Source: Noviherbaspirillum suwonense
GTDB taxonomy: Bacteria; Pseudomonadota; Gammaproteobacteria; Burkholderiales; Burkholderiaceae_D
Assembly: GCF_900182955.1 (NCBI RefSeq)
Contig: NZ_FXUL01000008.1
Span: 124,001 to 188,000 of the forward strand
Reading direction: 5' to 3'
Length of the DNA stretch: 64,000 nt
Of this stretch, positions 1 through 9,547 are shown one piece after another. Numbering within the stretch: position 1 is the stretch's first letter; each line of letters begins with the position of its first letter. Under the pieces are notes generated by a model, which did not search any database, was not told the DNA's origin, and saw only the letters and a program-made list of their open reading frames with translations. The translations under genes were made by a program, and so were the position numbers.

Positions 1-27
1 GCCGGGAGCGGCGACACCGCTCCCGGC
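1..27. other. Perfect 11-bp inverted repeat (hairpin) at the window edge
   Basis: Bases 1-11 (GCCGGGAGCGG) pair perfectly with 17-27 around a 5-nt loop. There is no following T-run, so this is either an intrinsic-terminator-like or attenuating hairpin between an unseen upstream gene and the small peptide gene at 57, or a 5'-UTR structure of that gene. The upstream context is cut off. Confidence 0.55.
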
Positions 28-56
28 AGCGCCCACCGACCACGACGGAGACCGAC

Positions 57-347
57 ATGAGCACATTACGCATCAGCGACCTTGAAACGAGCCGCGTCCT
101 GGGCAGCCAGGCGATGTCCACCATCCGCGGCGGCGATGGCGCCCGCTGGGTGTATGGATGGATCGCGGCATTCAATCCGCTGGCAGGCCGCGCCAGTTCG
201 GCGGCAGTAAATTTTGTGCAGAACAACACGATCTTTATGGCCGAGCAGATGACCAACCAGTTCCTGCAGGTCGGCGTGAACAACACCGGCGCCGCTGCCA
301 ACATCAACGTGATGCCCACCACCGTCGGCATCACGCAGAAACAGTAA
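57..347 (+). CDS. Small secreted peptide with double-glycine leader (candidate C39-exporter substrate)
   Basis: 96 aa with a clear SD (GACGGAG) 7 nt before ATG. Residues 1-26 read as a double-glycine leader ending STIRGG; hydrophobic residues sit at -4 (Ile), -7 (Met) and -12 (Leu) from the Gly-Gly, the spacing that C39 peptidases recognise. The predicted mature part (~70 aa) starts DGARW. It contains no Cys, has a small hydrophobic N-terminal stretch and then Asn/Gln/Thr/Val-rich sequence (NNTIFMAEQM, VNNTGAAANINV), so it is not lanthipeptide-like. A C39-peptidase ABC exporter lies 2.2 kb away on the other strand, making this its most obvious substrate (inference). The family is not recognised; it could be a bacteriocin-like, signalling or surface peptide. 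PP2C follows on the same strand after 121 nt. Confidence 0.72.
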   Translation: MSTLRISDLETSRVLGSQAMSTIRGGDGARWVYGWIAAFNPLAGRASSAAVNFVQNNTIFMAEQMTNQFLQVGVNNTGAAANINVMPTTVGITQKQ

Positions 348-468
348 GCGCCGCGCGCAAACTTGAGCCGGGGTCAAACATTGGTCGGGTAGCCTTGCGC
401 CGGCCGCAAATTCGCGCCCTTATACTGGTCCTTCGCATCGCAACCCAGCGTGCTTTCCGGAGGCTCAG

Positions 469-1229
469 ATGGCGCAAGCTTGCCCATTCCGTTGGCAGTC
501 CGCATCCTGCTCGCATGTCGGCAGGATACGCAGGATCAATGAAGACTCCCTGCTCGACCAGCCTGAACGCGGCCTGTGGGCAGTGGCCGACGGCATGGGC
601 GGACACACGCTGGGCGATGTCGCAAGCCGGATGGTGGTCGACGCGCTGGCCCGCCTGCCCGACGTCACCGCCAGCGACATCCGCCTCTGCCTGAGCGAGG
701 TCAACCAGCGGCTGATGAAGGAAGCGGCGATGCGCGACGTCCAGCTCATCGGCAGCACCGCGGTCGTGCTGATGGCCGCCGACGGCCGCTGCACCTGCAT
801 CTGGGCCGGCGACAGCCGCATCTACCGCTACCGCGACGGCATGCTGCAGCAGCTCACCCGCGACCACAGCCATGTCGAGGACCTGGTGTCCCGCGGGCTG
901 CTGACGCCGGACGAGGCGAGCCGCCATCCCGGCCACAACCTGATCACCCGCGCGATCGGCGTGGCCGACCTGCTCGAACTCGAGGAGACCGACACCGAGG
1001 TCCAGGACGGCGACATGTTCGTACTGTGCAGCGACGGCCTGAGCAATGAAGTCGATGCGCCGCAGATCGCAGCGCTCCTGGCGCCGCATGACTGCCGGCT
1101 GGCCGCGCAGCGGCTGGTGGAGGAAGCGCTGGCGCATGGCGGGCGCGACAATATCACGGTGGTCGTGGTCATGGCGGTCGACCCCGCGCATGACGAGATG
1201 ACGGCCATCAACCCGGCGCTGGACCGGGG

Positions 1230-1233
<4 letters not shown>
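469..1233 (+). CDS. PP2C-family serine/threonine protein phosphatase
   Basis: 254 aa, SD CCGGAGG before ATG. All metal-binding PP2C motifs are visible: RINEDS near residue 22, VADGMGGH near 39, GSTAVV near 97, WAGDSRIYRY near 113, LCSDGLSNE near 185 and GRDNITVV near 224. It is a cytosolic Stp/PrpC-type Mn/Mg phosphatase with no membrane or sensor domain. It presumably removes phosphate from Ser/Thr residues of a local regulator, but no Hanks-type kinase is encoded in the window. It lies downstream of the double-glycine peptide gene, and its stop codon overlaps the stop of the convergent sigma-54 activator by 4 bases. Confidence 0.93.
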
Positions 1234-2518
<1,285 letters not shown>

Positions 2519-2522
<4 letters not shown>

Positions 2523-5500
2523 TGGGCGCTCAACTGTTTTTGCACCAGCTGGTAGTACATGCCGCGACGCTCGACCAGCTCGTCATGCCGGCCCTGCTCG
2601 ACCACGGCGCCTTCGTACAGCACGAGGATCTTGTCGGCCCGCATGATGGTGCTGAGCCGGTGCGCGATGATGACCGCGGTGCGTCCCTTCAGGATCTCGT
2701 TCATGTTGCCGATGATGTTGCTCTCCGACTGCGTGTCGAGCGCGGACGTGGCTTCGTCGAACACCAGCAGCCGCGGGTCGTGGTACAGCGCGCGGGCGAT
2801 GCACAGCCGCTGCACCTGGCCGCCGGACAGGCCCATGCCGCGCTCGCCCACCACCTGCTCGTAGCCCAGCGGCAGCTTGGCGATGAACGCATGCGCGTCG
2901 GCCATCTTTGCCACCTCCTCGATGCGGCGGCGGTCCATGCTCTCGTCGCCGCTGGCGATGTTGGCGGCGATGGTGCCGGAGAACAGCAGGTTGCTCTGCA
3001 TGACATAGCCGACCTGCGCCCGGTAGTAATCCTTGTCGATCACGCTCATCTCGTAGCCGTCGACCATGATCTTGCCCTCGGTCGGCGGATAGAAGCCGAC
3101 CAGCAGCTTGGCCAGCGTGGTCTTGCCCGAACCGCTGCGGCCGACGATGGCGACCAGCTCGCCGGGGCGGATGTCGAGGCTGATGTTTTCCAGCACGTAG
3201 GCGGTCTCGTTGCCGCCATAGCGGAAATAGACATTCTCCAGCCGCACCTCGCCCTGCAGGTCCGGCAGCACCACGCGCGAAGCGACGTCGCCGGGCTTCT
3301 GCTCGGGCTCGATGTCGAGCACGTCGCCCAGCCGTTCCATCGCGACGCCGGCGTCGTTGAGCAGGTTCCACAGGCCCACCAGCCCCATCAGCGGCCCCAG
3401 CACGCTGCCCATCAGCGCATTGAACGCGATCAGCTGCCCGATGGTCAGCTCGCGGCTCAGCACCAGGTTGGCCCCGACCCACAGGATGGCGATGGTGACC
3501 GCGGCATTGAGCAGCTGGCTGGCCAGGCCCACCCAGATATGGAAGGTCTGCGCGCGGTACTGGGTCTCCAGCGCCTTCACGTATTTCTTTTCCCACTTCA
3601 GCCGCACCGGCCGCTCCATGCCCATGCCCTTGATGGTCTCCACGCCGCCCAGCGCTTCCATCAGGAAAGCCTGGGCGTCGGTCGACGCGGTGAACACGTC
3701 GCGGGCATAGGCCTTGATGCGCGGGGTGGCGACCACGGTCAGCCCGACGATGGGCACGACGAAGGCCATCAGCAGCAGCGTCAGCTTGACGTTGTACATG
3801 AACATGATGGTGAAGTAGATGAACACCATCAGCAGGTTCAGCAGCGTGGTGACCGTGGACTCGGTCAGGAACGCGCGTATGGTCTGGTTCTCCTGGAAGC
3901 GCGCGAGGATGTCGCCGGTCTTGCGCTTGGCGAAGAAGGAGAACGGCAGCGACATCGTGTGCTTGAAGAACTGCGACATCATCGTGAAGTCCATGTTGCG
4001 CACCATGAAGTTGGCAAGGTAGGCGCGTATGGTCGTCATCACCTGGGTGAAGACACTGGAGATGATCAGGCCCAGGATCAGCAGGTGCAGCAGGCTCAGG
4101 TTCTGGTGCACGATCACGCCGTCCAGGATGTTCTGGATGATCAGCGGCGGCACCACGCCCAGCATCTGGATCACGAAGGTGGCGATGAACAGGTGCAGCA
4201 GCAGTTTCTTGTACGGCTTCAGGTAGCCGACGAAACGTATCCACGGCGAGCGGGCCGCGCCCAGCTCGGCCTGCTCCTGGCCGGGCGTGAACACCAGGCA
4301 GGTGCCGCTCCAGCCGCGCTCGAACTCCTTCACGCTCATCTTGCGGAAGCCCAGCGCGGGGTCGGCCACCCAGACCCGGTCGGCGCTGATGCCGTAGACC
4401 ACGACGTAGTGATAGCCCTCCCAGTGCACGATGAAGGGCAGCTCGAAGCCCAGCAGCGAGTCGTACGTGCATTGCATGCCGCGCGTGGAGAAGCCCAGCG
4501 TCTCGCCGACCTTCGCCAGGCTTTCCAGGGTCGCGCCCTGGGTCGTCACGTTGGCCAGCTCGCGCAGCTTGCCGAGCGTGATCGAGATGCCGTAGTGCCG
4601 GCACAGCATGGCCAGGCAGGCCGCGCCGCAATCCATTTCCTCGGCCTGCTCGACCAGCGCGAAACGCCGGATCAGCTTCTCGTAGCCGTCGGCGCGCGAC
4701 TGCAGGTCCAGCACCACCGGGCGCTTGCGGCGTTCAGCCAGCCGCTTCTGCCGGTCGAGTTCGCGCTCGACGAAACGGATGCGGTCTTCCAGCACCTCGC
4801 GCAGCTTGGGATTGCGCTCCAGCACCTGGTGCACGGTCTTTTCGGGGATAACGAGCAGCGTGACGTCGGTGACGGCGGTGACCGAGGCCATCTGCTCCTG
4901 GCGCAGCATGCAGGCCTTCTCGCCGAACAGCTCGCCCTGGCCCAGGGTGGCCAGCGGGTACTCGGCCCCAGCCTCGGTGCGCGCCAGCCTGACCTCGCCG
5001 CGCCGTATCACGTAGAGCCGCCGGTCCTCGCGGCTGTCCTGCTTCAGGATTTCGCGCCCGGCGCCGATGCGCTTGACGCCGACGCTGCGCACCAGTTCCT
5101 CCAGCTCCGGCTTGCTGACCTTGCCGCGCAGGTCGAACAGCTTCGTGACGAAGCCGCCGGCGGAGCTGATGGCGACATAGCTGGTGACGAAGTCGCGCGC
5201 GGCCATGTTGCCGGCCACGACAGGCGCGATCGCCTCGCGCGGCAGCACCAGCAGTTCGGTCTTGCCCGACGCCCGCACCGACGACTCGTGCAGGTGCTCG
5301 CGCAGCATCGCGATCTCGGCAAAGACCTCGCCGGGCTTCCTGACGCCCATGCTGATTTCCTTGCCGTTTTCCTCGGTGAAGACCCGCACCGAGCCGGACT
5401 TGACGATGAACAGCCCCGCCGCCGGCTCGCCGGCGCTGCAGACCGTGTCGCCGAACGCATAGAAACGCGACTGCGCGTCGGCGGCAAGGCGCTCCATTTC

Positions 5501-5578
5501 GTCCGGCGACAGCGGCGACAGGATTTCCACCGTCGCCAGGAAGCCGGCCAATGACTGCCCGGCGGACGGTGTGCTCAT
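2519..5578 (-). CDS. Peptidase C39 ABC exporter with two N-terminal cNMP-binding-like domains
   Basis: 1019 aa from ATG 5578. Order: CNB-like domain 1 (~20-125), CNB-like domain 2 (~160-265), coiled linker, C39 peptidase (~300-430), six-helix ABC transmembrane domain (~445-740), nucleotide-binding domain (~775-1019). The peptidase has the full catalytic set: oxyanion Gln311, Cys317 (EMDCGAACLAML), His390 (YHYVVVY) and Asp406 (VADPALG), so it should cut after Gly-Gly. The ATPase has GRSGSGKTT, LSGGQ (~917) and LLVFDEATSALD (~937). It is an inner-membrane bifunctional exporter/leader peptidase. No HlyD-type adaptor gene is visible; it may lie left of the window. Both CNB-like domains lack the phosphate-binding Arg. 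A GTG at 5611 would add 11 residues but has no SD. Coupled to the bEBP downstream and preceded by the parvulin gene. Confidence 0.93.
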
Positions 5579-5606
5579 GGTGTGTTCATTGCGGTCGGCC
5601 TCCCCC
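5575..5606 (-). promoter_or_regulatory. Strong SD plus 4-codon upstream ORF coupled to exporter start
   Basis: On the minus strand a GGGGGAGG (5606-5599) sits 9 nt before ATG 5589, which opens a 4-codon frame M-N-T-P whose TGA (5577-5575) overlaps the exporter ATG (5578) as ATGA. The SD is about 20 nt from the exporter ATG, too far for direct use, so the exporter may be translated by termination-reinitiation from this mini-ORF. Confidence 0.45.
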
Positions 5607-5626
5607 GCCACGCGCCGCTTGCAGCG

Positions 5627-6379
5627 CTAGCGCGCCTCGATAATGTGTTCCTGCGCCCGCGCCAGCAGCCAGTCCTCGCGCAGCAGGCGGCGGATCTCGG
5701 CGGCGGTGTCCTCGTCCAGCGTCGCCGGATGCCTGCGGTTGACCGCGAAGATCTCGAAGCAGCCGCGCTCGGCCGACTGGAACGGGCCCAGCAGGTCGCC
5801 CGGGGCCGCATTGAACACCTTGGCCTCGACGTCGCTGCGCAGCGAACCGCGCAGCACGCGGCCGATGACGCCGCCGGTAGCGCGCGTCTCGGCCATCGAG
5901 TGCTCGGCGGCCATCTCGGCGAAGCTGTCGGGGTCGTCGGACAGGTAGGCCATCAGCTCGCGCGCCTTGCCTTCGCTGTCGACCACGATATGGCTGATCT
6001 CGATGGCGTCGAAGCGCGGCGAGTTGAGCTTGAAGTAGTCGTCGACGCGGCGCGCGTCGCAGACCGTCTCCAGCACCTTCTCCTGGTACAGCGTGTCGGT
6101 GATGAATTCCTCGAATTCATCCAGGCTCACGCCGATGGCGTCGAGATAGCTGTTCATGTCGGCGGCCCGGTGCAGGCCCCTGACGCGGCGGAACTGGTCC
6201 GCCCGCTCCTGGATTTCCTCGGCCTGCACGACCACGCCCTGCTGCCGCGCCGCCAGGACGGCCACCCGGTCCCTGACGAGCTGCTCCAGCAGTCCGTCGA
6301 ACTGGCCGCCCAGCTTCAGCGTCCTGACAAAGTCGTCGGTGGTGACGACCTTGTCATCGATACGCACTATCGTTGCCAT
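5627..6379 (-). CDS. PpiC/parvulin-type peptidyl-prolyl isomerase, cytosolic
   Basis: 250 aa from ATG 6379 (SD GAGG, 5-nt spacing). The N-terminal half is a SurA/trigger-type helical chaperone region (TLKLGGQFDGLLEQLVRDRV); the parvulin domain spans about 145-235 with ISHIVVDSEGKA, FAEMAAEHSM, GGVIGRVLRGSL and GDLLGPFQS. There is no signal peptide, so it acts in the cytosol. Parvulins of this build occur beside C39 ABC exporters in other bacteria, where they are thought to hold or fold the substrate peptide before export (family knowledge, not proven here). It is the first gene of the minus-strand operon parvulin-exporter-bEBP; 48 nt separate it from the exporter ATG. Confidence 0.85.
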   Translation of the reverse strand: MATIVRIDDKVVTTDDFVRTLKLGGQFDGLLEQLVRDRVAVLAARQQGVVVQAEEIQERADQFRRVRGLHRAADMNSYLDAIGVSLDEFEEFITDTLYQEKVLETVCDARRVDDYFKLNSPRFDAIEISHIVVDSEGKARELMAYLSDDPDSFAEMAAEHSMAETRATGGVIGRVLRGSLRSDVEAKVFNAAPGDLLGPFQSAERGCFEIFAVNRRHPATLDEDTAAEIRRLLREDWLLARAQEHIIEAR

Positions 6380-6517
6380 GGCATCCTCGAATCGGCTTGC
6401 TTGCTCCAACCATCCCGCAAGTCTAGGACGCGCACGCCGGGCATGCCTGACATGGATCAATAGCCCGGTCGCACCGGCGGCGATCGGTCGGTCGCGGGGC
6501 GCGCGGCGTCAGGGCCG

Positions 6518-7033
6518 CTACGGGAAGGTCGGTATGTGCGACTCCTCTCCCTTGAACCGCATCTCCGGATGGCGCTCGGCCATTATCGTTTCCACCTTTT
6601 CGATGCTGCCGGCGGGCACGTCGGCGATCAGCAGGATATTGCCGGCCTCGAGCTCGGGCGCAAAGGCCGCGAGCCGCGAGTTGGGCAGCGACGCGCCCTG
6701 CATGCTCGACGCCCATGCGCCGAACAGCATGCCCAGCAGCGCCGCGATGACGACCACGGCGGCCTTGACGCCGGCCCGGTCGAGGTCGAAGTAGTACAGC
6801 AGGCCGATGCCGGCCAGCAGCCCGAGCGCCGCGCCGGCGGCCATGCCCATTTCGGCGCCGCGCACCACGTCCGTCCTCTGCAGCAGGCTGGCTTCGGGCA
6901 GGTCGGGCGGCAGCGACGGCCCGGCGGTCATGAACCGGATGTGCCGCGCCTCGATGCGCGCCAGCAGCAGTTCGTCCATGGCGGCGCGGGCGGCGGCCAC
7001 GTCCGGCAGCAGGTAATACAGGCGATGTCTCAT
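6518..7033 (-). CDS. Small inner-membrane protein, DUF1269-like
   Basis: 171 aa from ATG 7033 with SD AAGGAGA. A soluble N-terminal part (YYLLPDVAAARAAMDELL) is followed by a central glycine-rich hydrophobic pair (about residues 65-110: AAGAALGLLAGIGLLYY, VVVIAALLGMLFGAW) and a soluble C-terminus that looks like a second ferredoxin-like half (GNILLIADVPAGSIEKVE). This layout matches glycine-zipper DUF1269-type stress or envelope proteins. Single gene, separated from the export locus by 138 nt and probably not part of it. Function unknown. Confidence 0.7.
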   Translation of the reverse strand: MRHRLYYLLPDVAAARAAMDELLLARIEARHIRFMTAGPSLPPDLPEASLLQRTDVVRGAEMGMAAGAALGLLAGIGLLYYFDLDRAGVKAAVVVIAALLGMLFGAWASSMQGASLPNSRLAAFAPELEAGNILLIADVPAGSIEKVETIMAERHPEMRFKGEESHIPTFP

Positions 7034-7126
7034 GATGGTCTCCTTCACGAAGGGACTTCGTAGGACCAGTATAGGAATTCCTCCGTAAAAGTCCCGGACA
7101 CAATCGCCCGGCCCGCCAAAAACCGT

Positions 7127-8734
7127 CTACATGCCGACCGGATACCCGTCCTTCCGGTGGTCCGACGCGGCGATGTAGCCGCCGTCTATGCGCATGGCCA
7201 TCTGCGCGCAGCCGAACTCGGTGTCGAAGCGCGGCGCGATTTGTACCTGGTGGCCGCGCGACTTCAGGCCCGCGATGGCCTCGGCCGGGAAATTCCATTC
7301 GACCGCGATGGTCGCGTTGTCGTCCATCACGCGCCAGCGCGGCGCGTCGCTGGCGGCCTGCGGATTCTGGCCGTGGTCGGCGATGCGGGCCGTCATCTGC
7401 AGGTGCCCCTGCGCCTGCATCGAGCCGCCCATCACGCCGAAGCTCGCCAGCGGCGCGCCGTCGCGCATCAGGAAGCCGGGGATGATGGTGTGGAACGGCC
7501 GCTTGCCCGGCCCGACCTGGTTCGCATGGCCGGGCGCGAGCGAGAAGCCCCAGCCGCGGTTATGCAGCGCGATGCCGGTGTCCGGCACCACCACGCCCGA
7601 GCCGAAGCCCTTGAAGTTGGACTGGATGAAGGAGACCATCATGCCGCTCTCGTCGGCGGCGGTCAGGTAGACCGTGCCGCCGGTGTGCGGCGAGCCGGGC
7701 CGGGCGACGGCGGCGCGCTCCGGGTCGATCAGCCTGGCGCGGCGGCGCAGGTAATCCGCGTCCAGCAGGTGCGTCGCCTGCACCGCCTGCATCGCGTCGG
7801 GGTCGGCCACGTATTCCTGCATGTCGGCGAACGCCAGTTTCATCGCCTCGACCTGCAGGTGGACGGTGGCGGCGGTGTCGAGGCCGCGCGCGCGCAGATC
7901 GAAATGGTCGAGCATGCCGAGCGCCATCAGCGCGCCGATGCCCTGCCCGCTCGGCCCGATCTCGAACAGCTCGAGGTCGCGGTATCGGACGCTGATCGGG
8001 TCGACCCAGTCGGCGCGATGGGCGGCCAGGTCGGCCTCGGTCATCGCGCCGCCGGTGTTGCGCGCATGGGCCGCGATGCTGGCGGCCAATTCACCGTGGT
8101 AGAAGTCGTCGCCCTTGCTGGCGGCGATGCGTTCCAGCGTGCGCGCCTGGCCGGGGCAGATGAAACGTTCGCCAGGCAGCGGCGCGCGTCCCTGCGGCGC
8201 GAATGCCTCCCGGTATCCCGGGTACGGCAGCAGGTCTTCCACCTGCGCCTGCCATTGCCGGTGCACGGTCGGCGACACCAGGTAGCCGTCGCGCGCATAA
8301 CGCAGCGCCGGCTCGAACAGGTCGCCGAAAGGCAGCCGGCCGAACTTGTCGGACAGCGCGCGCCAGGCCGAGACCGTGCCCGGCACGGTCACCGAGTCCC
8401 AGCCGCGCAGCGGCATGCCGCTGCGGCCGGCGAAATGGTCCGGCGTCCATGCGGCCGGCGCCCGGCCGGACGCATTCAGGCCGTGCAGCTTTTTCCCGTC
8501 CCACAGGATCGCGAAGGCGTCGCCGCCGATGCCGTTCATGCACGGCTCCACCACGGCCAGCGTGATCGCGGTGGCCAGCGCCGCATCCACCGCGTTGCCG
8601 CCGCGGGCGAACATCTGCAGCCCGGCGGACGACGCCAGCGGCTGCGAGGTGCTGACCACGTTCGCCGCGAGCAGCGGCATGCGCTGGGATGGGTAAGGGT
8701 AATCGAGCAGCGATGCCAGCTTGCCTGCTTCCAT
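7127..8734 (-). CDS. Gamma-glutamyltransferase family protein (YwrD-like, no signal peptide)
   Basis: 535 aa from ATG 8734 (SD GGAAGGAC). It is an Ntn-hydrolase of the gamma-glutamyltranspeptidase family: GGNAVDAALATAITLAVVEP near residue 45, NGIGGDAFAI, and the autoprocessing site TGGTVYLTAADESG near 355, where the Thr after Gly-Gly should become the N-terminal nucleophile of the small subunit. GVMGGSMQAQGHLQ and a C-terminal DHRKDG block follow. The absence of a secretion signal and the VYLTAAD type of site point to the cytosolic YwrD-like branch, so the substrate is uncertain (gamma-glutamyl amides or acyl-type substrates). Monocistronic by spacing. Confidence 0.9.
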   Translation of the reverse strand: MEAGKLASLLDYPYPSQRMPLLAANVVSTSQPLASSAGLQMFARGGNAVDAALATAITLAVVEPCMNGIGGDAFAILWDGKKLHGLNASGRAPAAWTPDHFAGRSGMPLRGWDSVTVPGTVSAWRALSDKFGRLPFGDLFEPALRYARDGYLVSPTVHRQWQAQVEDLLPYPGYREAFAPQGRAPLPGERFICPGQARTLERIAASKGDDFYHGELAASIAAHARNTGGAMTEADLAAHRADWVDPISVRYRDLELFEIGPSGQGIGALMALGMLDHFDLRARGLDTAATVHLQVEAMKLAFADMQEYVADPDAMQAVQATHLLDADYLRRRARLIDPERAAVARPGSPHTGGTVYLTAADESGMMVSFIQSNFKGFGSGVVVPDTGIALHNRGWGFSLAPGHANQVGPGKRPFHTIIPGFLMRDGAPLASFGVMGGSMQAQGHLQMTARIADHGQNPQAASDAPRWRVMDDNATIAVEWNFPAEAIAGLKSRGHQVQIAPRFDTEFGCAQMAMRIDGGYIAASDHRKDGYPVGM

Positions 8735-8867
8735 GGTCGTCCTTCCTGAGTAATGTGCCGGGGAAATGGGCCAGCATAGCGGCAGCCAGCCTGAGCGGCA
8801 ACCGCACAAGCTTGCTTTTTTTCAAACGTTGCCCTTGCGAACCGGCGCCGGAAGGCCGGCAACGCAT

Positions 8868-9314
8868 TCAGTGGCGGGCAGATTGCTGCGGCTGTGCAGC
8901 CGTCGATGCGGCCATGGCGCTGAAGGCGGCGACGGCGGCAGCCGTGTTGTGGAATTGCTCGAAGCGCACCGTTTTTCCATTTTTCATGGTGAAAATATGC
9001 ACCCAGATATCGTCATAGGTCGCCCCGGTGGCGCGCACCCGGACCGTGGAAACGCCCGCCACCGCGACCTTGTCCTCGTCGGCAATGAAGGACTGGGGCT
9101 GGTAGTCGAGGAACTCGACCGTTGCCGCCAGCTTCTGGAAAAAGTCCGACACGCCGGCCTTGCCGTGGAATGCGCCCGCAAACGGAATGCTGGGCAGGTC
9201 GGCGCTGGTCCATTCAATGTCGTCCGAACACATGTCCAGCACGCCCTGGATGTCGCCCTTCAGGAACATCTGGTAGCCGTTGATCGCCAGCTGCTTGTTC
9301 TCCTGCGTCGTCAT
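8868..9314 (-). CDS. SnoaL-like / NTF2-fold protein
   Basis: 148 aa from ATG 9314 (SD AAGGAG). Typical ketosteroid-isomerase-like SnoaL layout: N-terminal helix (ENKQLAINGYQMFLKGD), DMCSDDIEWTSADL, GAFHGKAGVSDFF, then the beta-rich half VAVAGVSTVRVRATG and IWVHIFTMKNGKTVRFEQF. Such proteins form small cone-shaped pockets and may be enzymes or binding modules; the substrate cannot be predicted. The Ala/Gln-rich tail is probably disordered. It stands between the transferase and a divergently transcribed flavoenzyme. Confidence 0.85.
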   Translation of the reverse strand: MTTQENKQLAINGYQMFLKGDIQGVLDMCSDDIEWTSADLPSIPFAGAFHGKAGVSDFFQKLAATVEFLDYQPQSFIADEDKVAVAGVSTVRVRATGATYDDIWVHIFTMKNGKTVRFEQFHNTAAAVAAFSAMAASTAAQPQQSARH

Positions 9315-9547
9315 GATTTTCTCCTTGCACCCGAAACCCGCCCCTTGCCTCCCTGTCGTCAACACACCATAGGCGCGGCGTCCAAGGTCGGTCTGTGCCC
9401 GATCAAGGCGGCTGACGATATATAGTGTGGTCGGGTAGCGCACGATGTACTGGGTGGACGGCTTGACGCCAAAGGCGGCCGCCTGCCCTACCGCGGCGGC
9501 GCGCAGGCAAAACCGCTACACAGGTTTGAACAGGGAAAGGAAACGCA

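Noticed and set aside
381-392. GGTCGGGTAGC ahead of the PP2C gene, repeated near 9431 ahead of the flavoenzyme
   Set aside because: Only two copies of 11 bases, at different distances from their genes and without dyad symmetry; could be chance. No shared regulator is suggested.
348-468. Search for a -24/-12 (sigma-54) promoter near the peptide, PP2C and parvulin genes
   Set aside because: GG-N10-GC pairs can be found, but none has the TGGCAC and TTGC context; TTGCGC and TATACT (395-426) have a 20-bp gap, too long for a good sigma-70 promoter. No call made.
8813-8822. T-rich run downstream of GCTTG near the transferase start, considered as a terminator
   Set aside because: No stem precedes it on the plus strand and no plus-strand gene ends there.
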